A DNA stretch of 64,000 nucleotides from Alphaproteobacteria bacterium (GTDB lineage: Bacteria; Pseudomonadota; Alphaproteobacteria; UBA828). The position numbers and the translations under genes are program-made. Where the stretch lies: NCBI GenBank assembly GCA_022826665.1, contig JAJDUK010000045.1, forward strand, positions 1-64,000, given 5' to 3'. Positions 23,737 through 31,871 of the stretch are shown piece by piece. How positions within the stretch are numbered: the stretch's first letter is position 1; every line of letters starts with the position of its first letter. The notes beneath the pieces are model-generated. The model saw only the letters and a list, made by a program, of their open reading frames with translations, did no database searches and was not told where the DNA came from.

Positions 23737-24846
23737 CTAGTTGCCGACGCGGCGCCCCGAGATCGGGTCGAAGAACAACAGGGTCTCGGTATCGAGATGC
23801 ACCTCGACCCGGTCGCCGTCGTTGAACTCCTGCACGCCGGCGACGGTCAGCGCCAGGTTAATCCCCGCCAGATCGATGCCGACCGTCGTGTGCATGCCCA
23901 GCGGTTCGAGATCGTTGACGATCCCAGTCCGATGCGTTTCGGTCGCGGTCGAGGGCACGATCCGGACATGCTCGGGGCGAAGACCGACCTCGACTTCGCT
24001 CAAATGCGCGGGCAGGCCATGTTCCATGCGGTCCGGCAAGGGCAGGTTCATCGAGCCAATGGAAAGCCTGGCGGTGCCGTTCTCGCGCGCGAGCCGGCCG
24101 GGGACAATATTGATCTTGGGATTGCCAACGAAGCGGGCCACGTCGCGGTCGGCCGGCTCGTCATAGAGCTCCTGCGCCTTCGCGATCTGACGCACCTCAC
24201 CTTCCAGCAAGACGCAGACTGTATCAGCCAGCGCCAGCGCCTCGGTGTAGTCCGGCGTCGCGAAGACGAAGGTGCGCCCGAGCTCACGCTGCAGGCGCTT
24301 CAGCTCGGTCCGAAGCTCGATGCGGAGCATGAAGTCGAGGCTCGAGAGCGGCTCATCGAGCAAGTAGAAGCGCGGCTCACGCACCATGGCGCGGCCGAGG
24401 GCCACACGCTGACGCTCGCCGCCGCTGAAGGTTGCAGGCAGACGGTCGAGAATGTGCCCGATCTTGAGCAGACCGGCGATTTCGTCGACGCGCTTGGCAA
24501 TCTCGGCCTTCGGCATCCTGGCGAGTTTGAGCGGGGACGCGACGTTCTCGTACCCCGTCTTGTTGGGGTAGAGCGCGAGATTGTCGAAGATCATCGCGAT
24601 GTCGCGCCGGTTGGGCTGCAGCTTGGTGAAGTTCTGTCCTTCGACCCAGACCTCGCCCGAGGTCGGCGCTTCGAGCCCGGCGACAATCCTCAGCGTGGTC
24701 GTTTTGCCGGCACCCGCAGGACCCAAGAGCACGATCAGCGAGCCGCGCGGCACCTCCAGGCTCAGGTCCCTTAGCGCCTGCACCGAACCGAAGTTCTTCG
24801 AGATGGAGCGAAGCTGCAGGAGGGGTTCGTCCATGGCCGGACTCAC
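23737..24846 (-). CDS. ABC importer ATPase A, MalK/UgpC-like, degenerate catalytic motifs
   Basis: A 369-residue nucleotide-binding subunit with a C-terminal OB-type (TOBE) regulatory domain from about residue 240. Walker A (G-P-A-G-A-G-K-T, 42-49), Walker B with catalytic E165, and the signature F-S-G-G-E (140-144) are intact. The Q-loop glutamine is replaced by Asp (I-F-D, D88) and the switch histidine by Pro (A-T-P-D, P198). Its own ATP site is therefore probably inactive, while its signature motif can still serve the partner's site. It overlaps ATPase B by four bases; such paired, unequal ATPases recall the rhizobial glycerol importer GlpST. Confidence 0.88.
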   Translation of the reverse strand: MSPAMDEPLLQLRSISKNFGSVQALRDLSLEVPRGSLIVLLGPAGAGKTTTLRIVAGLEAPTSGEVWVEGQNFTKLQPNRRDIAMIFDNLALYPNKTGYENVASPLKLARMPKAEIAKRVDEIAGLLKIGHILDRLPATFSGGERQRVALGRAMVREPRFYLLDEPLSSLDFMLRIELRTELKRLQRELGRTFVFATPDYTEALALADTVCVLLEGEVRQIAKAQELYDEPADRDVARFVGNPKINIVPGRLARENGTARLSIGSMNLPLPDRMEHGLPAHLSEVEVGLRPEHVRIVPSTATETHRTGIVNDLEPLGMHTTVGIDLAGINLALTVAGVQEFNDGDRVEVHLDTETLLFFDPISGRRVGN

Positions 24847-25934
24847 GCCTTGAAGCGGACGCCCGATGCGGCGTCGAACAGGGCCAGCAACTCAGCGTCC
24901 GGCCGGATTGCGATTTCGGCCCCTTCGTGGGCCTGCGTGCCGGTCTCCACGACCAGCTTCAGGTCGGACTGGCCTATGCGAGCCGTGAGAACCGTTTCAG
25001 GTCCCTGTGGCTCGACCGCGATGACCGAGGCCGTAAAGGCTTCGGGATCGTCTGCTTCCGCCAACATCATCGACTCGGGCCGCATGCCGACGATCACGTC
25101 GGCGCCGTCGCTCACTGCCCCGGCGCTTGCGGCCGGCACTGGAATGATCGAGCCGTTCTGCGCCACGACCGGCCGGTTGCCGTCATGGCCGAACTGCCCG
25201 TGCACGAAGTTCATCGGCGGGTTGCCGAGGAAACTGCCGACGAAGGTGTTGTCGGGGTAGTGGTAGACGTTGTGCGCCGTGTCGTATTGCTTGAGCTGGC
25301 CGAAATCCATGACCGCGATACGGTGCGCCAGCGAGAGCGCCTCGATTTGGTCATGGGTGACATAGATGATGGTCTGCCCGGTCTCGGCCTGAATACGCCG
25401 GAGCTCGCGGCGCATCTGGTTTCGCATCTCGGCTTCCAGATTGCTCAGCGGCTCGTCGAGCAGCAGAATTTCGGGGTTGGTCACCAGCGTCCGCCCGATC
25501 GCGACCCGCTGAAGCTCACTCGCGCCGAGTTCCAGCGGCTTGTAGTCGAGCTGGTGCTCGAGGTGCAGGAACGTGGCGACCTTCGCTACCTCGCGGTCGA
25601 TATCGGCTCGCGCCATGCCGCGCACGCGGAGCCCGTATTCCAGATTGCGCCTGACGTTCATGTGGGTAAAGACGGCGTAGTCCTGGAACACCAGGCCGAC
25701 ATTGCGCTGGCCGGGGGGCACCTGGAGCACCGACTGCCCGTCGATGAGGATGTCGCCCGAGGTGGGCGCCTCGAGTCCAACGATCATGTTCAGTGTGGTG
25801 GACTTGCCGCAGCCGGACGGCCCCAGCAACGCCATGGTCTCGCCTTCCTCGCAAGCGAGGGACATGTCGTCGACGGCGATGAGTTCGCCGAACTCCTTGC
25901 GGAGCTCCACCAGCTCCAGCTTGATGTTTGCCAT
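24843..25934 (-). CDS. ABC importer ATPase B, MalK/UgpC-like, degenerate signature motif
   Basis: A 363-residue nucleotide-binding subunit with a C-terminal TOBE region. Walker A (G-P-S-G-C-G-K-S, 38-45), Q-loop Q84, Walker B with E161 and switch H194 are all canonical. The ABC signature, normally L-S-G-G-Q, reads L-G-A-S-E (136-140), and the D-loop ends in Glu (S-N-L-E). With ATPase A it should form a heterodimer in which only the site built from this subunit's Walker motifs and A's signature hydrolyses ATP. It follows the second permease by nine bases. Confidence 0.88.
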   Translation of the reverse strand: MANIKLELVELRKEFGELIAVDDMSLACEEGETMALLGPSGCGKSTTLNMIVGLEAPTSGDILIDGQSVLQVPPGQRNVGLVFQDYAVFTHMNVRRNLEYGLRVRGMARADIDREVAKVATFLHLEHQLDYKPLELGASELQRVAIGRTLVTNPEILLLDEPLSNLEAEMRNQMRRELRRIQAETGQTIIYVTHDQIEALSLAHRIAVMDFGQLKQYDTAHNVYHYPDNTFVGSFLGNPPMNFVHGQFGHDGNRPVVAQNGSIIPVPAASAGAVSDGADVIVGMRPESMMLAEADDPEAFTASVIAVEPQGPETVLTARIGQSDLKLVVETGTQAHEGAEIAIRPDAELLALFDAASGVRFKA

Positions 25935-25943
25935 CGTGCCGCG

Positions 25944-26891
25944 CTAACGCTTGATCGCGCCGAGGGTGAGGCCGCGCACCAGATGCCGCTGGATGAAGAA
26001 GCCGACGATCACCAGCGGAACGATGGAGACGCAGGCGAGCGCCGCCTGAATGCCGTACTGCTGCCCCGAGGTGGCGCTGAAGTACTTGGAGAGCTTGACC
26101 GGGATCGTCTCGACGTTGGTGTAGGTCAGCACCAGCGCGAACAGGAACTCGCTCCAGTTGAGGATGAAGATGAAGAGCGAGGTGGCGATCAGACCGCCCT
26201 TGATGAGCGGCACAGTGACCTTGATGTGCGCCTCCCATCGCGACATGCCATCCATCATCGCCGCTTCCTCGATCTCTTGAGGCAGCTCGTCGATGAAACT
26301 CTTCAGCATCCAGGTGGAGAACGGCACGGTGACCGCGGCGTAGGCCAGGATCAGGCCCCAATAGGAGTCGGTCGCCTCGATTCCCGGCGCGCTGAACATC
26401 ACGACGAACGGGATGGCGATCGCAATGGGCGGGAACATTCGCCCCGATAATATGAAGAAGGGCGTGACGTTGCCGCCAAATCGGTATCGCGCGATGGCAA
26501 TTGCGGCCATGAAGCCGACCACAATGGACAGCATTGTCGAGAGCACCGAGATGATGATCGAGCCCCGGATGGACTGCCACGCCGACTTGGTCAGGAAGTC
26601 GGCGACCGCGCCACTCACCGCGTCGGATTCGGTCGCGCGCTGAGCCGTGACCTCGCCTTCCTCGGTGTACTGGCCGAGACCGCCCCGCTGCTCGAGCAGG
26701 ACGGACGGCCACAGAATGACGAGGTAGTTGGTGACGGTGCCGTTCTCCGACACCCACACCGGCGGCGTGGTGACCCACTCGTTCGAGGGCTTGAAGGAGG
26801 TGGACACCATCCAGAACAGCGGGAATACCGCGAAGAGCAGCCCGAAGGCGAGCCCGATCGCGCTGCCGGGGCCGAACTTCCGCGCACCCAT
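25944..26891 (-). CDS. ABC importer permease 2 (MalG/UgpE-like)
   Basis: A 315-residue inner-membrane permease with about six helices and the ATPase-docking EAA loop in full consensus form (E-E-A-A-M-M-D-G-M, followed after several residues by V-P-L). An unusually long hydrophilic stretch (about residues 55-105, rich in Glu, Thr and Gly) lies between helix 1 and helix 2, on the periplasmic side. Its start directly abuts the stop of permease 1, so the two are translationally coupled. Carbohydrate-type ABC permease by family; substrate unknown. Confidence 0.9.
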   Translation of the reverse strand: MGARKFGPGSAIGLAFGLLFAVFPLFWMVSTSFKPSNEWVTTPPVWVSENGTVTNYLVILWPSVLLEQRGGLGQYTEEGEVTAQRATESDAVSGAVADFLTKSAWQSIRGSIIISVLSTMLSIVVGFMAAIAIARYRFGGNVTPFFILSGRMFPPIAIAIPFVVMFSAPGIEATDSYWGLILAYAAVTVPFSTWMLKSFIDELPQEIEEAAMMDGMSRWEAHIKVTVPLIKGGLIATSLFIFILNWSEFLFALVLTYTNVETIPVKLSKYFSATSGQQYGIQAALACVSIVPLVIVGFFIQRHLVRGLTLGAIKR

Positions 26892-27878
26892 CTAGCGCTT
26901 CTCCAGCAGCTCGTAGCGGATTGGCTTCAGCATCATGTTGATCATCACCACCGTGATCACCAGCACGATGAAGCCTGCCGAGCCCGCATAGGCGAGACGG
27001 AAGTCCTGGAAGCCCAGCTTGTAGAGATAGAGACTCATGGTCTCGGTCGCCGTGCCGGGGCCGCCGCGAGTCAGGATGTAAATCTCGTCGAAGAGCTTGA
27101 TGACCTCCATGCCGCGGATCACGAAGGCGATGATGATGACGCCCCGCATGTTCGGCATGATGACGGTCCAGAAAATCCGCCAATTGCTGGCGCCCAGCAC
27201 GGTCGCCGCCCGCACCGGGTTCTCCGGCACTGCGTTGAGGCCCGAGAGCAGGATCAGGAAGAACAGCGGCGTCCAGTGCCAGACCTCCGTGATAACCACG
27301 GCGAAGAAGGCCAGCACGCCGTTGTTGAGCCACTGCAAATCGGCGCCTGCGGATGTGCCGCCGATCCAGCCGAGCACCTGATTGACCGGACCACTGTACT
27401 GGAACAGCATGAACCAGGTGTAGCCGACGACGACCGGCATGATCATCATCGGGGTCAGCAGCGCGGTGAACCAAATGCGCTTGCCCCAAAATGTCTTAAG
27501 GAAAATTGTGGCAAGCCCGAGCCCGATGACGAACTCGAGGCAGAGGCTCAGGACCGATATGGCGAGCGTCCGGCCCAGCGCCTCGAGGAAGCGCGGCTCG
27601 TCCGTCACCAGATAGTAGTAGTTGAGGCCGAGCTCGGTATCGCCGGAGAACACCGTCCCCACGGCGTGCCAGATGGAGGTTCCGTAGGTCGGCTGCCATT
27701 CGGTCAGCGCGACGAAGAACTCCAGGCCGAAGGGGAAAATCAACATCGTGATCAACAAGAGCTGAACCGGCGTGATGAAGAGTATGCCGATATAGCGCTT
27801 GTCATTGGGGTCGAACAGGCGTGCCCGTGCCTGCAATGCACGCACGGGCACGCCGCCGTTCGCAGTCTTCGTAACCAC
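26892..27878 (-). CDS. ABC importer permease 1 (MalF/UgpA-like)
   Basis: A 328-residue permease with about six to seven helices. The EAA loop is a little degenerate (R-A-A-T-V-L-G-A-S-N-W-R-I-F-W-T-V-I-M-P). The first ~20 codons are hydrophilic and contain a very stable hairpin in the mRNA (27818-27854), so initiation at the ATG at 27878 could be constrained; GTG codons at residues 10 and 12 are alternative starts. Follows the binding-protein gene by 35 bases. Confidence 0.88.
   Translation of the reverse strand: MVTKTANGGVPVRALQARARLFDPNDKRYIGILFITPVQLLLITMLIFPFGLEFFVALTEWQPTYGTSIWHAVGTVFSGDTELGLNYYYLVTDEPRFLEALGRTLAISVLSLCLEFVIGLGLATIFLKTFWGKRIWFTALLTPMMIMPVVVGYTWFMLFQYSGPVNQVLGWIGGTSAGADLQWLNNGVLAFFAVVITEVWHWTPLFFLILLSGLNAVPENPVRAATVLGASNWRIFWTVIMPNMRGVIIIAFVIRGMEVIKLFDEIYILTRGGPGTATETMSLYLYKLGFQDFRLAYAGSAGFIVLVITVVMINMMLKPIRYELLEKR
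27818..27854 (-). promoter_or_regulatory. 13-bp perfect stem-loop in the start of the permease gene
   Basis: Perfect inverted repeat: 27818-27830 with 27842-27854 (arms GGCGTGCCCGTGC / GCACGGGCACGCC), loop of 11 with three further pairs inside. It lies within codons 9-21 of permease 1. No T-run follows, so it is more likely to block 3' exonucleases or ribosomes than to terminate, keeping binding-protein mRNA in excess over permease mRNA. Confidence 0.7.
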
Positions 27879-27887
27879 GTTACCTGC

Positions 27888-27915
27888 AGTCCGGTTGGGC
27901 TGTTACGGTCGGACT
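27888..27915 (-). promoter_or_regulatory. Stem-loop at the binding-protein stop codon
   Basis: Six-base arms AGTCCG (27888-27893) and CGGACT (27910-27915) flank a 16-base loop. The hairpin overlaps the stop codon of the solute-binding protein gene and precedes the stronger hairpin in the permease gene. Intercistronic hairpins in this position are known to raise binding-protein expression in maltose-type operons. Confidence 0.5.
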
Positions 27916-29527
27916 ACAGAACCCACTTGTCGACGCCGACGAGCTTCTGCAGCGGCTCGGGATACATCTTGGCCAGGCCGTGCCAGCTCTCTTTCTGCTC
28001 CGCCTTGCCCAGACGCCGCGTGATGCGGTTCTGCTCCTTGGCGGTGTCTTCCATGGCCTCTTCCGGCGACTTGTTGCCGTTGTAGGCCGCGGTCAGATTG
28101 ACGTCGAGCGCGTTGAGGTACTCGGCCGCGCCGCGCAGCTGAATCTCCGGCACCGCGTCCACGATCGCCTCGGCGTGCGTGGCCAGGAAATCGCCCGGAT
28201 AGGCGGCGAAGAACTCGGCCGACGGAGCGAAGAAGTGGTTGTCGCGCCACGGGTCGAAGTAACCGCCCTCGTTCGGGATCGAGCGCATCGACATGGTCGG
28301 CCCCGTGATCCACTGTGAGAAGCAGTAGGCGGCTTCCTGGATCGGCGAGTAGTTGCTGACCACGAAGTCCCAGGCGAAGGCATGGATACACGAGCGGATG
28401 AGCTCGTCGCCGTGCATGGTGCCCGGCACCTTCGAGACGGCGGTCTGCGAAGGCTCGCCGTCCTCGCCCTTGGCAGCGATGATCGACTGGGAGCCCGCCG
28501 CGTCGTTGCTGTAGCGCCAGAGCGACGGCCAACCGAACTCGCAGAAGCCACGGCCCTGCGCGTAGTACTGCGCGTAGTTCTCGGTGAAGCCGTAGGTGAA
28601 CTGCTCGGCAGGCATGATGTCCTGCAGCGCGATCAGCTCCTTGACCGTCTCGATGCCTTGCGGCGTGTCGGCCAGCGAGTTCATGTCCTCGTCGAAGTAG
28701 AAGTGGCCCTTCGACTGGACCCGCGTCATCCAGTGGAACTTGTTCCAGAACGGCGAGCGGTACTCGAGCGCCCCGTAGAAGTTGTTGTCCGGGTCGTGCA
28801 TCGTGGCGCACAACTCGTCGTACTCGCCCCAGGTATGGACCATCTCGCGCTTCGACTTCGGCGCGAGGCCCTTCTCGGCGAGCTTGTCCTTGCGGTAGCT
28901 GAGGTGCCACCAGTCGCCGTCACAATAGAGGCCGTAGGTCTTGCCCTTGTACTTCTGCCCGAAGTCGGACACCGGGAACTGGAGCTGGTTGGGACCCGAG
29001 TAGACCTCGGGATCGTACTTGTCCATGTAGTCGTCGAGCGGACGTGCCACGCCGGACTCGGCGAGGTCTGCAAGGCTCAGCGGCGCCGGGATCATGATGT
29101 CGTAGCGGCCCGTCTTGGCCACCGCTTCCTGCATCGCCTTCTGGTGGGTCTCGGTGACCGGCACCTCGATCAGCTCGAGATCGAAACCGGTCAGCCCCTT
29201 CCACTCCTCGACGAAGGGCGAGAGGTTACCGCCGGAGCCCGACGGATACATGATGCTGATGGTCTTCTTCTCGGCACTGTCGAAGAGCGCCTTCGCGCCG
29301 TTGATGGCGCGCTCCTCAGGAGTCGCACCATCGGCCGCCCAGGCCTGCCTCACGCTGAGGGGCGCCTGCTTCATGAGCATGGAAATCGCGCCTGCGCCGA
29401 GCCCGAGGCCAGCCATGCCCTTGATCAGGTCGCGCCGCGAGACCTTGTAGTTCTTCCGGTCCGCGTGCATCGACCAGAGCCGATACAACTCCTTCGTAAA
29501 CTGCTCCTTTTTGTCGGAATGCGACAT
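27914..29527 (-). CDS. Tat-exported ABC solute-binding protein
   Basis: A 537-residue periplasmic binding protein of the extracellular family 1 type, larger than the usual 400-450. The N-terminus carries a twin-arginine signal: a long n-region, S-R-R-D-L-I-K at 30-36, a glycine-rich hydrophobic stretch, and a likely cut after A-W-A near 64. Tat export means it folds, perhaps around a cofactor or ligand, before leaving the cytoplasm. The mature part is Trp- and Tyr-rich (C-D-G-D-W-W-H-L-S-Y-R), suggesting aromatic or sugar stacking. ATG at 29527 has an AGGGAG site upstream. First gene of the importer operon. Confidence 0.9.
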   Translation of the reverse strand: MSHSDKKEQFTKELYRLWSMHADRKNYKVSRRDLIKGMAGLGLGAGAISMLMKQAPLSVRQAWAADGATPEERAINGAKALFDSAEKKTISIMYPSGSGGNLSPFVEEWKGLTGFDLELIEVPVTETHQKAMQEAVAKTGRYDIMIPAPLSLADLAESGVARPLDDYMDKYDPEVYSGPNQLQFPVSDFGQKYKGKTYGLYCDGDWWHLSYRKDKLAEKGLAPKSKREMVHTWGEYDELCATMHDPDNNFYGALEYRSPFWNKFHWMTRVQSKGHFYFDEDMNSLADTPQGIETVKELIALQDIMPAEQFTYGFTENYAQYYAQGRGFCEFGWPSLWRYSNDAAGSQSIIAAKGEDGEPSQTAVSKVPGTMHGDELIRSCIHAFAWDFVVSNYSPIQEAAYCFSQWITGPTMSMRSIPNEGGYFDPWRDNHFFAPSAEFFAAYPGDFLATHAEAIVDAVPEIQLRGAAEYLNALDVNLTAAYNGNKSPEEAMEDTAKEQNRITRRLGKAEQKESWHGLAKMYPEPLQKLVGVDKWVL

Positions 29528-29749
29528 GCGCAGTCTCCCTTCAGCACCGGGCGGGGACATCCGGGCCCGGTTCTCATCGATTGTCCAAGGTTGATGCACC
29601 GCGCGGGCGCGGCGCGTATGACACTCCCTTTGCGCGGCGCACAATAGCCATGACGTGCCCTCCTGGCAAATGGAATTACAATGCCCCCCGGCCCGTGCAT
29701 GGCAGCGGCTGTGCAGGTGCAACATCACGTGTGGAGGCAGCACCCGGCG
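29528..29749. other. Divergent promoter region between importer and oxygenase genes
   Basis: About 220 bases between divergent start codons. It holds a GC-rich inverted repeat with seven-base arms (29546-29552 and 29565-29571) in the importer leader, and a TACAAT box (29677-29682, forward) that could serve the oxygenase gene, though no good -35 partner was found. A shared regulator site is plausible but none stands out. Confidence 0.4.
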
Positions 29750-30322
29750 ATGCGCTGGATCAAGGAATACACCATCGAGAAACCCGCAATCTGCGACGAG
29801 CTGATCAGGGGCTTCAAGCGGACGCGCCGGCTCGGCCTCACCCGGCCGGGGACGAGCGCCAAGGGCGTCGACAAGACGTGGAAGGATTCCGAAGACGCGA
29901 GCCTGACCTGTTTTCCATACGAGGTCTACGCCAAGACGGTGCGCGCCTATCGCGGCCATGTCATGGCCTGCCTCGCCGACTATCTGCGAGAGTTCCCGGT
30001 GCTGGCCGAGGCCTCGGACAAGCTCGGCTTCCTGGAGCCGCCGCAGATGCAGTACTACAAGCCAGGCGGCGCCTTCCACGGCGCGCACTACGAGTCAAGC
30101 GGCCTCGACCTCGGCCACCGGGTGCTCGCCTTCCAGACCTTCCTGAACGACATCGAGGAGGGCGGCGGCACCTATTTCACCATCCAGGATCACATGGTCA
30201 CGCCGGCCAAGGGCAAGACCCTGATCTGGCCTGCGGGCTTCACCCACACGCACAAGGGCGAGGTCGCGCCGCGCGAGGAAAAGTACATCATCACTGGATG
30301 GATCAGCTTCATGGGGGTGTAG
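29750..30322 (+). CDS. 2-oxoglutarate/Fe(II) dioxygenase, prolyl 4-hydroxylase-like
   Basis: A 190-residue double-stranded beta-helix oxygenase. The metal triad is probably H113, E115 (in H-Y-E, where most relatives have H-x-D) and H166 or H168 (F-T-H-T-H-K-G); a basic residue of the R-E-E-K segment can bind 2-oxoglutarate. The core (L-N-D-I-E-E-G-G-G-T-Y-F, L-I-W-P-A-G-F-T-H) resembles small P4H-like enzymes, a type also common in marine phages. ATG at 29750 is preferred because homology begins there; longer in-frame starts exist. Divergent from the importer operon. Substrate unknown. Confidence 0.85.
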   Translation: MRWIKEYTIEKPAICDELIRGFKRTRRLGLTRPGTSAKGVDKTWKDSEDASLTCFPYEVYAKTVRAYRGHVMACLADYLREFPVLAEASDKLGFLEPPQMQYYKPGGAFHGAHYESSGLDLGHRVLAFQTFLNDIEEGGGTYFTIQDHMVTPAKGKTLIWPAGFTHTHKGEVAPREEKYIITGWISFMGV

Positions 30323-30344
30323 ACACGCCTTCCCCTACGCGGCG

Positions 30345-30371
30345 GGGGCGGCCGTGTGGCACGGCCGCCCC
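30345..30371 (+). terminator. Rho-independent terminator after the oxygenase gene
   Basis: A perfect 12-base-pair stem (30345-30356 with 30360-30371, arms GGGGCGGCCGTG / CACGGCCGCCCC) with a three-base loop, followed on the forward strand by TTCTCTTCC. It lies 22 bases after the oxygenase stop and separates it from the convergent porin gene. Confidence 0.85.
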
Positions 30372-30419
30372 TTCTCTTCCCGCGCCGCCCCTCGTGGAGC
30401 GTCTGGATCAGTCGCGTAC

Positions 30420-31682
30420 CTAGAACTTGATGCGCGCGCCGACGCCCGCGACGGTGACGTCGTTAGTCGCGGCGCCCGCGATATCGGCCTCGTACATCCC
30501 GTAGACGCCGTAGAACTCTGCGCCGAGGCTCTTGACCTTCTGCACGACGGCAACGTCGATGGCGCTGCCGCTGTCGCCGGCCGCGTTCTCGGCGTCCATG
30601 AAGCCGATCGAAAGTGCCGTGCTCCCTGCTGGATTGATGTCGAGCTTCTGACCAAGCTTCGCGTAGGTCATTCTCGCTGAGTCATCACCGTCCTCCTCGG
30701 TCGTGTAGGCGACGGTAAAGCTGGTGCCGGACGGCGCCAGGACCGATGCCGAGCCACCCATGCCGGTGTCGTCACCATTCGTCCACTGGGCGGCGATGGC
30801 TTCGACCTCGAAACCGCCCAGGTCACGCCCGTAGCGGACTGCCATGTCCCAAGGACCGGAATCGCCGTCGTCCTTGTCGCTCTGGAGGGAGGTGGAGAGC
30901 TGGAAGCCTCCGATACTCGGCGAATCGTAGCGCAGCCTGTCCTTCCGGCTGTGTCCGTCGAGATTGTCGAAGATGCCATCGACCTTGGAGTGGGTATTGC
31001 CATCTGAGTCGACGAACCTGACATCGGCGCCGAGCGCGCCGCCGGAGCCCGATCCGCTGATCACGCCGGTGCCCGAGAGGTCCGCCTCGGCCACGCCGTC
31101 TGACGCCGTACTGCCCTGGCCGATCGAAAACTTTCCGGCCGCCTTACTCTTGACCCACAGCTCCAGCTTGCGCTCGGTAAAGGTCTCCTTGCCGCTGTTC
31201 ACGTCGCCCTGCAGATTGACCTTGGACGACGAGTTCGACTCCATCTGCACTTCGACGGTGGTGCCGGCGGACCACCCGCCGTCCATCTTGGCCTTGCCCT
31301 TGAAGCCCACGCGGGTAGACGACATGTCGTTGTCCGCGTTGAAGAGCCGGCTGTCGTTGCCGTCGCTGGCAAGAAGCAGCATCCGGTTTACCTGGCCGTA
31401 GACCTTCAGGCTCACCTTGTCCTTGCCGGACTTGACCATCTTGGCCGGCGCTGCGGGCTCCGCCATATCCGCCATCTTGTTGCCTTGCTCCACCACCATG
31501 TTCTTAAGGATCTGCACTTCCTGCATCAGATCCTCGACCTTGGAGCGGAGCTCGGCATTCTCCGACTCGAGGTGGCTGTCGGCGAGCGCAGGGCCCGCGA
31601 GGCCGACCAGGAACGTCGTCCCGAGAAGCGCCGCGGCCAGAGATTTCCCCCCGAAGCGACACCGATTGCGCACGAAACCCAT
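30420..31682 (-). CDS. Outer-membrane porin
   Basis: A 420-residue trimeric-type porin. A signal peptide (1-35, cut after A-L-A) is followed by a coiled-coil of about 25 residues (E-S-E-N-A-E-L-R-S-K-V-E-D-L-M-Q), then alternating beta strands with Asp/Gly/Ser-rich loops, opening V-S-L-K-V-Y-G-Q-V-N-R and ending with the C-terminal phenylalanine (A-R-I-K-F) needed for Bam-dependent assembly. The leading coiled coil resembles those that tether porins to peptidoglycan. A GAAAGGGGGA site precedes the ATG. Its place next to the importer and two oxygenases suggests it may admit the same substrate, but this is inference. Confidence 0.9.
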   Translation of the reverse strand: MGFVRNRCRFGGKSLAAALLGTTFLVGLAGPALADSHLESENAELRSKVEDLMQEVQILKNMVVEQGNKMADMAEPAAPAKMVKSGKDKVSLKVYGQVNRMLLLASDGNDSRLFNADNDMSSTRVGFKGKAKMDGGWSAGTTVEVQMESNSSSKVNLQGDVNSGKETFTERKLELWVKSKAAGKFSIGQGSTASDGVAEADLSGTGVISGSGSGGALGADVRFVDSDGNTHSKVDGIFDNLDGHSRKDRLRYDSPSIGGFQLSTSLQSDKDDGDSGPWDMAVRYGRDLGGFEVEAIAAQWTNGDDTGMGGSASVLAPSGTSFTVAYTTEEDGDDSARMTYAKLGQKLDINPAGSTALSIGFMDAENAAGDSGSAIDVAVVQKVKSLGAEFYGVYGMYEADIAGAATNDVTVAGVGARIKF

Positions 31683-31871
31683 CACAGTCCCCCTTTCATT
31701 GGATTTGCCTGAAGAACGCACACCTCGAGCCCGCTTGCGCGGCTCTCTGTGCGGGAGGCTAGGTGGCGGGCGTGAAGCGACGGTTTCGCTTATGTGACGA
31801 ATTGGTGTCATCGAACGATGGCAAGAATCCGCACCCTGCGACCAAGGGGAGGACGGAGGCGCGGATGATCG

